Positions 9,115 to 17,781 of a DNA stretch of 64,000 bases are shown one piece after another. The first letter of the stretch is position 1; the number at the start of each line of letters is the position of its first letter. The stretch comes from Altererythrobacter sp. KTW20L (GTDB lineage: Bacteria > Pseudomonadota > Alphaproteobacteria > Sphingomonadales > Sphingomonadaceae), in contig NZ_JAMFLH010000004.1 in NCBI RefSeq assembly GCF_023501975.1, forward strand, positions 58,501 to 122,500, written 5' to 3'. Below the pieces are notes generated by a model. The model was not told where the DNA came from and ran no database searches. It saw only the letters and a program-made list of their open reading frames with translations. The translations under genes were made by a program, and so were the position numbers.

Positions 9115-10133
9115 GCCAGGTCCCGCGCCCGCGAAATCGCGCTGATGCCGCGACGGCCGTTGTTGCGATCCAGCTGGACGATCACGTCGATCACGCTGGC
9201 GGCATAGGCGATGGTGTCGCTGCGGGTCAGGCCGATGCCGGTCTGCATGACCATGAGGCTCAATTGCTCCAGCGCGCCACGCAAGCTGTTGGCGTGGATG
9301 GTGGAAAAGCTGCCAGGGTGGCCGGTGTTGATTGCGCGCAGGAAGGATACGCTTTCTGCCCCGCGCAGTTCCCCCAGCACGATACGGTCGGGACGCAGGC
9401 GCAGCGCCGATTGCAGCAGTTCGTTGGCGGTGACCTTGGCCTCGCCCAGTTCGCCCTTGACCGCCACCAGCCCCACGCCGTTGGCCCCGGGCAGGCGCAG
9501 TTCGGGGGTGTCTTCCACCAGCACCACGCGCTCCTCGCGCGGGATTTCGCCCAGCATGGCGTTGAGGAAAGTGGTCTTGCCGGTGGAGGTGCCGCCTGAA
9601 ATCAGGATCGTCAGCCGTGCCTTGATGGCGGCGCGCAGGAAGGCGACGGGCTCGGCCTGCGGATCGGGCAGGTCGGGCTCCAGCTTGCCGGCCAATGGCC
9701 CTGCGTCATAGGCATCGAGTGGCAGGTCCAGCCGACGGTGGCGGCGGATGGCCATGGCCCAGTGCTTGCGGGTTGCGGGCGGTCCGCAGAACTGCACGCG
9801 TGCACCATCGGGCAGGGTCGCGCCCAGCAGGGGGTGTTCGCGGTTGATACCCTGGTGGCTGACGCGCGCCACCTGTTCTGCCAGCCGTTGCACCAGCTTG
9901 TCGTCAACCTGCGGCGCGGCCACGCGTTGCATACCGGGGTGCGCTGCATCCTCTACCCAGATCTCGCCCGGGCGGTTGACCAGAATCTCGGTCACCGTGT
10001 CGCGGTCCAGCCACTGGCGGAACGGCGCGAGATAGGCGTCGAGATAGACCGACCCGCTGGCAGGAGGCGCAGCGGTGGTCACGATGGGATCGGGCAATTG
10101 CGGGTCACCCAGCTGGTGTATCTCGGCGGGCAT
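9111..10133 (-). CDS. virB11: VirB11-type secretion ATPase
   Basis: A 340-residue hexameric ATPase of the VirB11/PilT class, acting at the cytoplasmic base of a type IV secretion system. Walker A is GGTSTGKTT, about residue 180. The Asp box (VVLVEDTPEL), Walker B-like region (RIVLGELRGAE) and the His box (INTGHPGSFSTIHAN) follow in the expected order. The N-terminal domain contains VTEILVNRPGEIWVE, the usual start of the family. It lies 15 nt downstream of virB10 and overlaps the start of ppk. Typical length. Confidence 0.95.
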   Translation of the reverse strand: MPAEIHQLGDPQLPDPIVTTAAPPASGSVYLDAYLAPFRQWLDRDTVTEILVNRPGEIWVEDAAHPGMQRVAAPQVDDKLVQRLAEQVARVSHQGINREHPLLGATLPDGARVQFCGPPATRKHWAMAIRRHRRLDLPLDAYDAGPLAGKLEPDLPDPQAEPVAFLRAAIKARLTILISGGTSTGKTTFLNAMLGEIPREERVVLVEDTPELRLPGANGVGLVAVKGELGEAKVTANELLQSALRLRPDRIVLGELRGAESVSFLRAINTGHPGSFSTIHANSLRGALEQLSLMVMQTGIGLTRSDTIAYAASVIDVIVQLDRNNGRRGISAISRARDLA

Positions 10134-10148
10134 TGACGAAGCCTTACC

Positions 10149-11291
10149 CTACAACCGCGGGGCGCGGCTGAAATCGAGATGGCGCGAGGTGAAGACGCGG
10201 ATCGGTTCGCCCTGGCGCACGCGCACGGTGGGCGGGCGCTGGCCATCCTGCTGCAAGGCGGTAGAAGCAGCCGTCTGCCCGCCACCGAGGATCACCGACG
10301 TACCGCCGCTGGCAATCGTGGTCAGCCCGCCGATTACCGACAGCAGCATGGCCGATCCGAAGCGGTCGAAGAAATGGCTGTCCACTTCGCCCGCAAGGCC
10401 GGTGGTGCCGTCAAAACCGGTGGCCGGGCTGGCGAGGTTGACCGATACGCCATCGGGCCGGATCAGCGTGGTCCAGATGACATAGGCGCGGCGCTGGCCC
10501 GCCTGCAGCCCGCTCTGGTACTGGCCGACCAGGCGGCTGGAACGGGGGACCAGAACCCGCCCGCCATCGAAGCTGCGCACGTCCTGGCTCACCACGGCGC
10601 GGACATATCCCGGCACATCGGTGTTGATTGCAGTTTCCAGGATGGCCGGGATCATCGTGCCTTGACTGATCGTGGTAGCGGGATCGAAGCTCTGCTGCGC
10701 GGTGGCGGGACCGCCGCCGATGCCGCCGATGCGCGCGGCGAAATCTCCGGCAGAGCCCGAACCGGCGATCACGCTGCCATCGGGTGCAGTCGCCTGGGTG
10801 GGAGCAGCAACAAGCTGGCTGCCCGGCGCGGCCCCGGCATCGTAGACCAGCACCGGCGAGCCATAGGGGTTCAACTGCGGTTGCTGGGCATAGTCGGCAT
10901 AGGGCGGCTGCGACAGGACCGGCCCCGCCATGCCCTGCTGCATGTCGGGCTGCACGGCCCCGGCATTGGCCGATGGCAGGGCGTTGATGTCTGGCGGCGG
11001 GGTCGCAACGGCGGTCTGCGCGGGCGGCACGGTGGCAGGTGCGGCAGGCTGGGCGGCCTCGTCCGGCATGCGGCTGGCGTTGAGGCCCCACAGGGTGGCT
11101 GCGCCCAGCAGGGCGACAAAACCGATCCCGGCGGCCAGGCCCAGGGCATCGGAATGGCCCTTGCGGTTGGCGACGGCGGGATAGCTGGTGCGGCTGGCAA
11201 GATCGATGATCTCGGTCGTCGCGTCCTCGCGCGGGTCGCGATCATTGGAAGCGGCGGAATTCTTTTCGGGCAGGCGCATGGCGAGTTTCAT
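10149..11291 (-). CDS. virB10: VirB10/TrbI-type secretion channel protein
   Basis: A 380-residue VirB10 homologue: a short cytoplasmic N-terminus, one membrane helix (LGLAAGIGFVALLGAATLWGL, about 55-75), a Pro/Ala/Gln-rich periplasmic linker, and a C-terminal beta-barrel domain (from TISQGTMIPAILETAINTDVPG) that forms the outer-membrane pore with VirB9. The start at ATG 11291 follows the virB9 stop by 4 nt with CCGGAG upstream; an upstream in-frame codon would overlap virB9 without a better site. Full family length. Confidence 0.94.
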   Translation of the reverse strand: MKLAMRLPEKNSAASNDRDPREDATTEIIDLASRTSYPAVANRKGHSDALGLAAGIGFVALLGAATLWGLNASRMPDEAAQPAAPATVPPAQTAVATPPPDINALPSANAGAVQPDMQQGMAGPVLSQPPYADYAQQPQLNPYGSPVLVYDAGAAPGSQLVAAPTQATAPDGSVIAGSGSAGDFAARIGGIGGGPATAQQSFDPATTISQGTMIPAILETAINTDVPGYVRAVVSQDVRSFDGGRVLVPRSSRLVGQYQSGLQAGQRRAYVIWTTLIRPDGVSVNLASPATGFDGTTGLAGEVDSHFFDRFGSAMLLSVIGGLTTIASGGTSVILGGGQTAASTALQQDGQRPPTVRVRQGEPIRVFTSRHLDFSRAPRL

Positions 11292-11295
11292 GGCT

Positions 11296-12066
11296 CTAGG
11301 CTCCGGCAAGCGCGGCAGGACGCTGGTTGACGAGGCGGGCGGTGTTGTCGCCCGATCGCAGGATGATTTCGGCAGGCACGGCGTCGATCACTATGACATC
11401 GCCGCGTACGGCAAAGTTGACCGGGCCTTCCATGCCCTGCTCGTCCTTGATCAGGATCGCGGGCATGGCCTCGCCCACCGGCCAGGCGAGGAAAGTGGCA
11501 GAACCGTTGTCGTACACCGTTTCGGGCAACAGCGCGGGCGCGCCTTCACTGGCCCAGGCAAAGTTGAGGCTGGCGGGATCGATAATGGCGAAATCGTCGG
11601 TCGCGGCGGCCATTTCCAGCGGATTGGCGCGTTCGATCCGCGAACCGTCCTCGGCCAGTTGCACGTCCTCTTCCTCCTCCACCGGCTCGTCCGCATAGGT
11701 GAAGCTCAGGACGTAGAGCGGGTTGCGGTGCGCCGGGCTGGCGACGAGATCGAACAGGTAGACCCGCCGGTCGGTCACCACGGTCATGTTGGTGGTGGCA
11801 CGTTCGGACAGGGGCTTCACGAACAGCAGGTTGGCGCTGCGGCTGGGGGTGACCTGCCACTTCTGCGAATCGCCGATGGCGACGTTCTGGATCTGCTCGC
11901 CATCGGCGAAGCGGATAGTGGCCTGGACGTTCACCTGGCCAGCCACGCGGACCACTTCGCTGTCGGAATATTCGCGCACCACCAGCCGGGGATCGCCCTG
12001 GGCGATTGCGGGGGAGGCCAGCGAGGCACTGGCAAGCAGGGCCGCGATGAGGATGGCGCGGGTCAT
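11296..12066 (-). CDS. virB9: VirB9/TrbG-type secretion protein
   Basis: A 256-residue VirB9 homologue with a signal peptide (LIAALLASASLASPAIAQ) and the two domains of the family: an N-terminal part with ATIRFADGEQIQNVAIGDSQKW and FVKPLSERATTNMTVVTDRRVYLFDL, and a C-terminal part that binds VirB10/VirB7 (FAWASEGAPALLPETVYDNGSATFLAWP). The usual small lipoprotein partner VirB7 was not found nearby. The start overlaps the virB6 stop by 4 nt. Confidence 0.94.
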   Translation of the reverse strand: MTRAILIAALLASASLASPAIAQGDPRLVVREYSDSEVVRVAGQVNVQATIRFADGEQIQNVAIGDSQKWQVTPSRSANLLFVKPLSERATTNMTVVTDRRVYLFDLVASPAHRNPLYVLSFTYADEPVEEEEDVQLAEDGSRIERANPLEMAAATDDFAIIDPASLNFAWASEGAPALLPETVYDNGSATFLAWPVGEAMPAILIKDEQGMEGPVNFAVRGDVIVIDAVPAEIILRSGDNTARLVNQRPAALAGA

Positions 12067-13298
12067 GATGGTTTTCTTTCAGGTCTTGCCGAGGAGGCTG
12101 GTCGTGCAGGCGCGGATTTGAAACGGCTGCCGATCCCGCGCGCGCGGGATGGGGAGGTACTGTCGGCTTGGCCGCTGGCGGCGGAACCGGCCGCTCCGGC
12201 GATGATGCGGGTTTCGCGGGTTGTCGCCCGGATTTCGCCGCTGTCGTTGGCTGCTATGGGCATATTTGCAGCAACGCGGATATCGCGGGCGGGGGCGGCG
12301 GACATTCCTGCGGCTCCGGCAGCGGCGACGCCGGGTGATGTTGCAACCTGCGAAACGCGGTCGGTCGCGGGCACCCGGTCGCGCTGCTCGTCATTGCGGT
12401 CGGACCCGCCGGCAAGGCCGAACACACTCCAGCCTGCCACCATGGTGCTGGTGACTTTCATCACCATGGCCATCAGCGCCAGATGCACCGCGCCGATCAT
12501 GAAGAAGGCCATGGCCGGGCGCACGTCGATCTGGCCGGGCGTGGTCATCAGCGAGGACAGCACGGGGGTGGCCAGTTCCAGCATCAGCGTGCCGCCCAGC
12601 ACGGCGAACAACGGCGCAAGCGCCATCAGCACGGCAGCTTTCAGCCACCCGGCAAACAGCCCGCGTGTCCCTTTGAACAGCGCCATGACGATGAAAATGG
12701 GGCCTAGGCCCAGCAAGACTGCCAGTGCGATCTTGCAAGTGGCGAGTACGCCGACCGTGCCCAGCAGCAGCATGGTGCCGCCCGCCCACAGCAGCCCCGG
12801 CGGCGAGAAGATCGAGGTGGTTTCGGACGCGCCCGCGCCGCCCGAAGCCTCCATCAGCGAATACATCACCACGTCCAGCTTGTCGGCAAAGATGGTGCTG
12901 GCAGAGCCCTGCGTCCCCATCATCACGCCCGCGATCTGGTCAGGCCCGCCGACCAGTAGGCCCCAGAATACGTTCTGGAAGGCGATCCAGCTGGTCGCTA
13001 GGGTCAGCACCACGCCCAGCGTGATGATACGGGGGGCCAGCGCCGACAGGCCGATGCGCAAACGCCCGGTAATGAGGCCATAGCCGAGCAGCGCAACGAA
13101 GATCGACAATATGATCTGCAAGGGCAGCAGAAACGCGCCCTCCGGCCCGAAGATGCGGCTGAAAGCGGCCTGCGACATGGCATTGGCCGCGCAGTCGATC
13201 GCCCGCAGGCTCGCCCCAATGCCCGCGCCCACGCCTTCGAGCGCGGCCTGGCACTGGTCAACCCCGCCAGCGGGGGGAGGGGCGGCGCTGGCCATCAT
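12063..13298 (-). CDS. virB6: VirB6/TrbL-type membrane protein
   Basis: A 411-residue polytopic inner-membrane protein with about six hydrophobic segments between residues 55 and 290. A C-terminal tail rich in Arg, Ala and Ser follows, probably cytoplasmic. Topology and place in the operon between virB4 and virB9 identify it as the VirB6/TrbL channel component, although the primary sequence of this family is weakly conserved. In the usual gene order VirB5 lies between B4 and B6, and VirB8 between B6 and B9; here the reading frames overlap directly on both sides, so neither is present at these places. Confidence 0.85.
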   Translation of the reverse strand: MMASAAPPPAGGVDQCQAALEGVGAGIGASLRAIDCAANAMSQAAFSRIFGPEGAFLLPLQIILSIFVALLGYGLITGRLRIGLSALAPRIITLGVVLTLATSWIAFQNVFWGLLVGGPDQIAGVMMGTQGSASTIFADKLDVVMYSLMEASGGAGASETTSIFSPPGLLWAGGTMLLLGTVGVLATCKIALAVLLGLGPIFIVMALFKGTRGLFAGWLKAAVLMALAPLFAVLGGTLMLELATPVLSSLMTTPGQIDVRPAMAFFMIGAVHLALMAMVMKVTSTMVAGWSVFGLAGGSDRNDEQRDRVPATDRVSQVATSPGVAAAGAAGMSAAPARDIRVAANMPIAANDSGEIRATTRETRIIAGAAGSAASGQADSTSPSRARGIGSRFKSAPARPASSARPERKPS

Positions 13299-15718
13299 TC
13301 GGCGGCTTCCCGGTCGTCGATCTTGTCGTCAGGTGCGGGAGTGCCCGGCCAACGCTTGCCGGTCAGCGCCGGGAACCACTGGGCAGGATCGTCACCCACT
13401 GCCTCACGCAGCAGGTCGAGCCGCCGCACGGTGCTTTCGCGGCCGGACAGCACGGTCAGCACTTCAGGCGCGTTCGACAAGTCGAGCCGCACGACTACGC
13501 TGGCATCAGGCTGGCGCACGAGGAAGCAGCGGCTGTGGGCGGGCAGGCTGCGGATCAGCGCCAGCTCGTGCTCGGTCAGGCCGAACCCGTCGCAATAGTC
13601 TTCCGCGCGGGCGCGGGCGTTGGGCATGAAAATCATCGTGGCGGTCTGTTCCACCAATGCGGTGGAAATGCGGCTGTCGAGTGCATCGCGTGCGCTCTGG
13701 GTGGCGAAACCGACCAGTGCGTTGCGCTTGCGCAGCGTCTTCAGCCAGTCGCGGATGCGGGCGGCAAAGACCTCGTCGTCCAGCGCCTTCCAGCCCTCGT
13801 CGATCAGGATCATCGTCGGCTCGCCGTCCAGCCGCTCGTCTATGCGGTGGAACAGGTACATCATCACCGGCGTCCGCAGGCGCGGGTTTTCCAGCAGCGC
13901 GGTCATGTCGAAACCCATGACGCGGGTGGTCAGGTCGAGCTTGTCGGTGGCGTTGTCGAACAGCCAGCCGTTCTCGCCATCCTCGATCCAGGCGGACAGG
14001 CGGTCGGCCATGTCGCCCGGCTGCGGGCGGCGGCTGCCCGATACCAGTTCCTTGAAGTGGCGCAGGCGGCGCAAGCTGGAGTCGTTGGCATAGGCCGCAT
14101 CGACCGCTGCGGTGATGACTTGCAATTCCTCTGCACCCTCGGCCTTCAGCAGCACGCCCAGCCAGTCGCGCAGGAAGGCGCGGTTGGCGGGAGTATCGGG
14201 CAGGGAGAGCGGGTTGAAGCCCGAAGGCTCGCCCGAGCGCACCCGGTCATAGGAACCGCCGATGCCGCGAATGAACAGCTCCGCGCCGCGATCCTTGTCG
14301 AACAGGATCGTGCGGGGGCGGAACTTCTGCGCCTGTGCCGCGAGGAAGTTCATCACCACCGTCTTGCCCGAACCCGACGGTCCGATGACGCTGAAATTGC
14401 CGAGGTCGCCGTGGTGGAAATTGAAGAAGAACGGGGTGGAACTGGTGGTCTGCAACAGCGTGACCGCCTGCCCCCAGTGGTTGCCATCGGCCTGTCCCAG
14501 GGCAAAGCCGTGGAAGCTGCCGAAGCTCGCCATGTTGGCGGTGGTGATCAGCGCGCGGCGGACGAGGTAGCTCTCGTTGCCGGGGAACTGGCCCCAGAAG
14601 CACGGCTCCAGGTTGGTGTCCTCGCGCACGGTAATCGCGCCGGTATCGGCGAGCGCGGCGGCCACGCGGGCGGCGGCATCGTCGAGCCGGTCGAGCGTGG
14701 TCTCGCGCACCAGCACCGACAGGTGGTGATCGCCAAACGCCACCGATCCTGCGCCCAGTTCGTCGCGCGCGGCCAGCATGTCGGCCCGCTCGGCCTGGGC
14801 ATCTTCGTCTGCCGCGCGCAGGCGGCGCAGGGCAAGGTCGATCCGCTCGCGCGCGGACTGGCGTTCCTGCGGGGCGAAACTCTCGGTTACGACCATCTCG
14901 TGCGGCAGGCGCAGGATGCCATCCAGCAGGCCCGGGCTGGTCGCGTCGGGATAGTCCTTGAGGCTGAGCATGGCGGCGCAATCGGCCCCCGTGGCCCCGC
15001 GCAGCTCCATGGCATCAATGCCGAAGCTGGCGCGGCGATAGGGCAGCATCTGGCCGATATCGGTCGCATCCTCCGGACGGCGGACAGGCCGCATCTCGCC
15101 GTTATAGAGCGCGGAGAGCAGTTCGAGCAGCTCGTTGTTCACCTGCCCGCTGGCACCGGTGTAATCACCCAAGGGCTGCGCGCCGTAATCGCCCAGCGAT
15201 GCGGCCAGCGCCTGCAAGGCGGCGCGAAGCGAGCGGATGTCGCGGTGGTCGATCTCCTCGGCCTCGGTCGCCTTGCCCTTGAACAGCTTGCCCAGCTTCT
15301 CTCCCCAGCCGGCCTTCCCGCGCGCCGGGCGGCGCACCAGGGTGACGAACTGGTCGTTGACGAACAGCGATCCGGAAGACAATCGCTCACGCCAGCGGGC
15401 GTCGATATGGGCGCTAAGCGGATCGTCGAACTGCGCGTCCAGCTCCACCGTCACCCGGCGGCGGATGACATGGTGATAGAGCACGAAGCGGGCATCGAGA
15501 TTGCTCCGCAGCATCACCTCGCGGGTGGCGGCGTGGGCGTTGAGCGCCTGGGTGTCCTCGGTCTCGAACAGCAGGCCCGGCACCTGCAGCGCGCCCATCA
15601 GCGATCCGTCGCGCAGCAGCACGACATCGGCATCGACCAGCGCCGCGTAGGGCAGCCGGTCGCCTGCTGGCGCTTCCTTGGCGCTCCAGGCGGCGGCTCC
15701 GAGCCACTTTTTGCTCAT
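13295..15718 (-). CDS. virB4: VirB4 secretion ATPase
   Basis: An 807-residue VirB4/CagE ATPase, the energiser of pilus assembly and substrate transport. Walker A is GPSGSGKT, about residue 440, and Walker B is MILIDEGWKAL, about 635. The Arg-containing SARDALDSRIS and EQTATMIFMPN segments that follow are typical of the family. The N-terminal domain, which in VirB3-B4 fusions carries VirB3, begins here with KKWLGAAAWSAKEAPAGDRLPY and is unfused, as a separate virB3 gene lies upstream. Overlaps virB6 by 4 nt. Confidence 0.96.
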   Translation of the reverse strand: MSKKWLGAAAWSAKEAPAGDRLPYAALVDADVVLLRDGSLMGALQVPGLLFETEDTQALNAHAATREVMLRSNLDARFVLYHHVIRRRVTVELDAQFDDPLSAHIDARWRERLSSGSLFVNDQFVTLVRRPARGKAGWGEKLGKLFKGKATEAEEIDHRDIRSLRAALQALAASLGDYGAQPLGDYTGASGQVNNELLELLSALYNGEMRPVRRPEDATDIGQMLPYRRASFGIDAMELRGATGADCAAMLSLKDYPDATSPGLLDGILRLPHEMVVTESFAPQERQSARERIDLALRRLRAADEDAQAERADMLAARDELGAGSVAFGDHHLSVLVRETTLDRLDDAAARVAAALADTGAITVREDTNLEPCFWGQFPGNESYLVRRALITTANMASFGSFHGFALGQADGNHWGQAVTLLQTTSSTPFFFNFHHGDLGNFSVIGPSGSGKTVVMNFLAAQAQKFRPRTILFDKDRGAELFIRGIGGSYDRVRSGEPSGFNPLSLPDTPANRAFLRDWLGVLLKAEGAEELQVITAAVDAAYANDSSLRRLRHFKELVSGSRRPQPGDMADRLSAWIEDGENGWLFDNATDKLDLTTRVMGFDMTALLENPRLRTPVMMYLFHRIDERLDGEPTMILIDEGWKALDDEVFAARIRDWLKTLRKRNALVGFATQSARDALDSRISTALVEQTATMIFMPNARARAEDYCDGFGLTEHELALIRSLPAHSRCFLVRQPDASVVVRLDLSNAPEVLTVLSGRESTVRRLDLLREAVGDDPAQWFPALTGKRWPGTPAPDDKIDDREAAE

Positions 15719-15751
15719 CGACTTGCTCCTATCGCCGTTTTTCGGCGCCGC

Positions 15752-16033
15752 TCAGGCGGTATAACTGTTGCAGCCCCAGCGCTTGAAATTGCGCACGCGC
15801 GGGCATTTGCTGACTTTGGTGATCCACAGGTTGAACACCCGCGGTTCGCGCAGGCAGGCGAAGTAGCCGACCACATGGACCGCCAGCGGAACCGCGAGCA
15901 TCCAGAAGCTCTTGAGGATCAGGAATGCCCAGGCCGAAACCATCATGTTGATGACGTAATAGTCCAGCGTCACGCCCATGAACATCTGCGGGCGGGTAAG
16001 CGCGCGGTGGACGCGGTGGCGGACCAGTTGCAC
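15752..16033 (-). CDS. virB3: VirB3-type inner-membrane protein
   Basis: A 93-residue protein with the VirB3 pattern: a short basic N-terminus (HRALTRPQMFMGV), two close hydrophobic segments (VINMMVSAWAFLIL and MLAVPLAVHVVGYFACL), then the REPRVFNLW motif at the C-terminal side. It supports VirB4 in pilus biogenesis. It lies 4 nt downstream of the virB2 stop and 33 nt upstream of virB4. Confidence 0.9.
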   Translation of the reverse strand: MQLVRHRVHRALTRPQMFMGVTLDYYVINMMVSAWAFLILKSFWMLAVPLAVHVVGYFACLREPRVFNLWITKVSKCPRVRNFKRWGCNSYTA

Positions 16034-16037
16034 CGCC

Positions 16038-16325
16038 TCAGCTCGCCGACTGGATACCGGCGACGATCACCGGTGCGCCGAAGATGATGAAGATGCCGAT
16101 GATGACCGTGGCACCGAAGCGCCAGTTCATCCGGCCGGTCAGCATGCCGAAGCCGACCGCGGCAATCGCCATCACGGCAACAGCCGTGGCGACATTGCCC
16201 AGCAGCGTCCCCTGCAGCCACATCAGCGCCGATTCGATCGGACCGGACCCGGCGGTGGACTGGGCATGGGCCGTTGCGGGCACAAACAGGGCGGCAAATG
16301 CGAACAGGCGGGCAATAAGGGACAT
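16038..16325 (-). CDS. virB2: VirB2/TrbC-type pilin
   Basis: A 95-residue prepilin. A signal peptide ends at ATAHAQ (about residue 22). Two hydrophobic helices follow (LLGNVATAVAVMAIAAVGFGML and FGATVIIGIFIIFGAPVIVAGI), separated by the short basic turn TGRMNWR, the standard VirB2 architecture. The family signature is topology rather than sequence, supported by position directly before virB3 and after a lytic transglycosylase. Confidence 0.9.
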   Translation of the reverse strand: MSLIARLFAFAALFVPATAHAQSTAGSGPIESALMWLQGTLLGNVATAVAVMAIAAVGFGMLTGRMNWRFGATVIIGIFIIFGAPVIVAGIQSAS

Positions 16326-16327
16326 TG

Positions 16328-16969
16328 TTATCGGCTACTCACAGCAGGGGATGAAGGGGCGGAATGGCTGGCCAGGCGGCCCATGATCGCGGCGACATAG
16401 TTTTGCGTCTCGCGGATGCGGGGAATGCCGCCTGCGCTGATGACCCGGCCGGGACCGGCGTTATAGGCGGCAAGGGCGCGTTCCAGATCGCCGTCGAAGC
16501 GGTTCAACTGTTCGCGCAGGTAGCGCGCCCCGCCTTCGAGGTTGGCGAAGGGATCGTCGGGGTTCACCCCAAGGTCGCGCGCGGTGCCGGGCATCAGCTG
16601 GGCAAGCCCGCGTGCACCGGCATGGGAAACGGCATTTTCGCGCCAGCGGCTTTCCTGCCAGACCAGCGCTTCAATCAGGGCAGGCGACAGGTCATAACGT
16701 GCGGCAAGTGTCGCGACGGCCTGCACATAGCGCAAAGGCACGCCGCCGGCATGGCGGGTGGTATCGGCCACGGCGTGTTCGGGCACGGCCAGTGCCGACA
16801 GCGGGACGTCGGATACGGCAGCAGGCGAGGGTCTTTCGCTCGCCATCCCCGGCCCCGAAAGCCAGCGCGCCTCGCCACCGGTGCCCACTTCCAGCACGTC
16901 GGCACGCGCAGGCGCTGCCGGCAGCATGGCCAGCACGAATGCAGCAATGAGGGCGCGCCGAAGAATCAC
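16328..16969 (-). CDS. Lytic transglycosylase (VirB1-like)
   Basis: A periplasmic SLT-type murein transglycosylase of about 213 residues. The domain begins near DLSPALIEALVWQESRWRENAVS, where the Glu of QESRW is the catalytic residue. The AGARGLAQLMPGTA motif and the AYNAGPG motif follow in the correct order. A signal peptide, LIAAFVLAMLPAAPARAD, precedes it. I chose GTG at 16969 because a GGAGG lies about 13 nt upstream and the protein then starts directly with the signal; an ATG at 17035 would add 22 residues that look non-coding. As first gene of the VirB series it fits the VirB1 role of opening the peptidoglycan for the channel. Confidence 0.87.
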   Translation of the reverse strand: MILRRALIAAFVLAMLPAAPARADVLEVGTGGEARWLSGPGMASERPSPAAVSDVPLSALAVPEHAVADTTRHAGGVPLRYVQAVATLAARYDLSPALIEALVWQESRWRENAVSHAGARGLAQLMPGTARDLGVNPDDPFANLEGGARYLREQLNRFDGDLERALAAYNAGPGRVISAGGIPRIRETQNYVAAIMGRLASHSAPSSPAVSSR

Positions 16970-17117
16970 CGTTAAAACCAAGCCTCCAAGCCCGAGCCAA
17001 TGCTTACAACAAATGACAGCGGCGTGACAGGCCATGACCTAAATGCGCCTTCTGCAAGCAAAAGGGTCCGGCGGCCATGGCCACCGGACCCTGTTGAAGC
17101 CTAATGCTGAGCTGGTC

Positions 17118-17489
17118 TCAGTTCATTGCCACACGCGACTGTTCGAGCGCACGCAAGGCGGTGCGGGCGGCGCGGCGGGAATCGGTCCAGCTGCCGTCGG
17201 CCAGTTCGAGCTGGTAGCGGATGTCGCTGGTGGCGGCTTCGCGATAGGCAGCCTCGGCCCGCGCCGTGTCACCCAGTGCGGCATAGGCAGACCCGAGGTT
17301 GATCAGCAACGCCGGATCGCCGGGATTGTCGGCCCGCAGCGCCTCAAGCGCCTCGACCGCCGCGCGCGCTTCGCCCGTGACGAGGGCATCATAGGCGACT
17401 TCGCGCTGTTCGCGCATGGGCTCGTCGATCACGCCGAGCGATCCGGCCTGGGCGAAGGCCAGTGTCCCGAATAGTATGGTGGCCAGCAT
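17118..17489 (-). CDS. Small secreted TPR protein
   Basis: A 123-residue protein. The start at 17489 is supported by AAGGAGA just upstream. The N-terminus MLATILFGTLAFAQAG is a short signal peptide. The rest holds about two tetratricopeptide repeats, the clearest being NPGDPALLINLGSAYAALGD followed by ARAEAAYREAA. It probably works in the periplasm as a small scaffold. It is divergent from the surface-lipoprotein gene at 17782, with a shared 292-nt intergenic region that holds a Pho-box-like sequence. Confidence 0.8.
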   Translation of the reverse strand: MLATILFGTLAFAQAGSLGVIDEPMREQREVAYDALVTGEARAAVEALEALRADNPGDPALLINLGSAYAALGDTARAEAAYREAATSDIRYQLELADGSWTDSRRAARTALRALEQSRVAMN

Positions 17490-17781
17490 CGTATCTCTCC
17501 TTTGACCTGTTGTTGAGAGGCAGGATGCATGGCCGCGCGGCTCGCTGCAACAAAACCGTAACAGTGTCATAAAACTGCAATATCGAGCAGGGTCACGGCC
17601 TGCCCCGAGTCGGACTCCTGGTTGGTCACGCAGTGGTCCAAACCCTCGCCTGTGGATAGTGCCCGACAACCGTAACATAGACCGCAAACTGTCACATCGC
17701 GGCCCTAGCTGGCGATTCGCGACATGCACGTCGCACCGCCATTCCTGCCGCAATCCCGGCTATATCAGGGGACCGCTCGTT
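17490..17781. other. Divergent intergenic region
   Basis: No credible gene is seen here. The region separates divergent genes (TPR protein on the minus strand, surface lipoprotein on the plus strand) and should hold both promoters. It contains the Pho-box-like element at 17564-17582 and a single CTGTCACAT half-site near 17689. Confidence 0.6.
17564..17582. promoter_or_regulatory. Pho-box-like element
   Basis: GTGTCATAAAACTGCAATA holds two half-sites (TGTCA and TGCAA) 11 bp apart, with the AT-rich spacer of a PhoB box. It sits between the divergent TPR and lipoprotein/TonB-receptor genes. No experiment or genome-wide comparison supports it; the match is by eye. Confidence 0.4.

Noticed and set aside
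5777..9207. Long plus-strand open frames opposite ppx and ppk
   Set aside because: Shadows of ppx and ppk; no start signal and no recognised family.
13535..16087. 850-residue plus-strand open frame opposite virB4-virB3
   Set aside because: It mirrors virB4 in the opposite strand and is rich in His, Gln and Arg as expected of an antisense shadow in GC-rich DNA. No motif and no ribosome-binding site.
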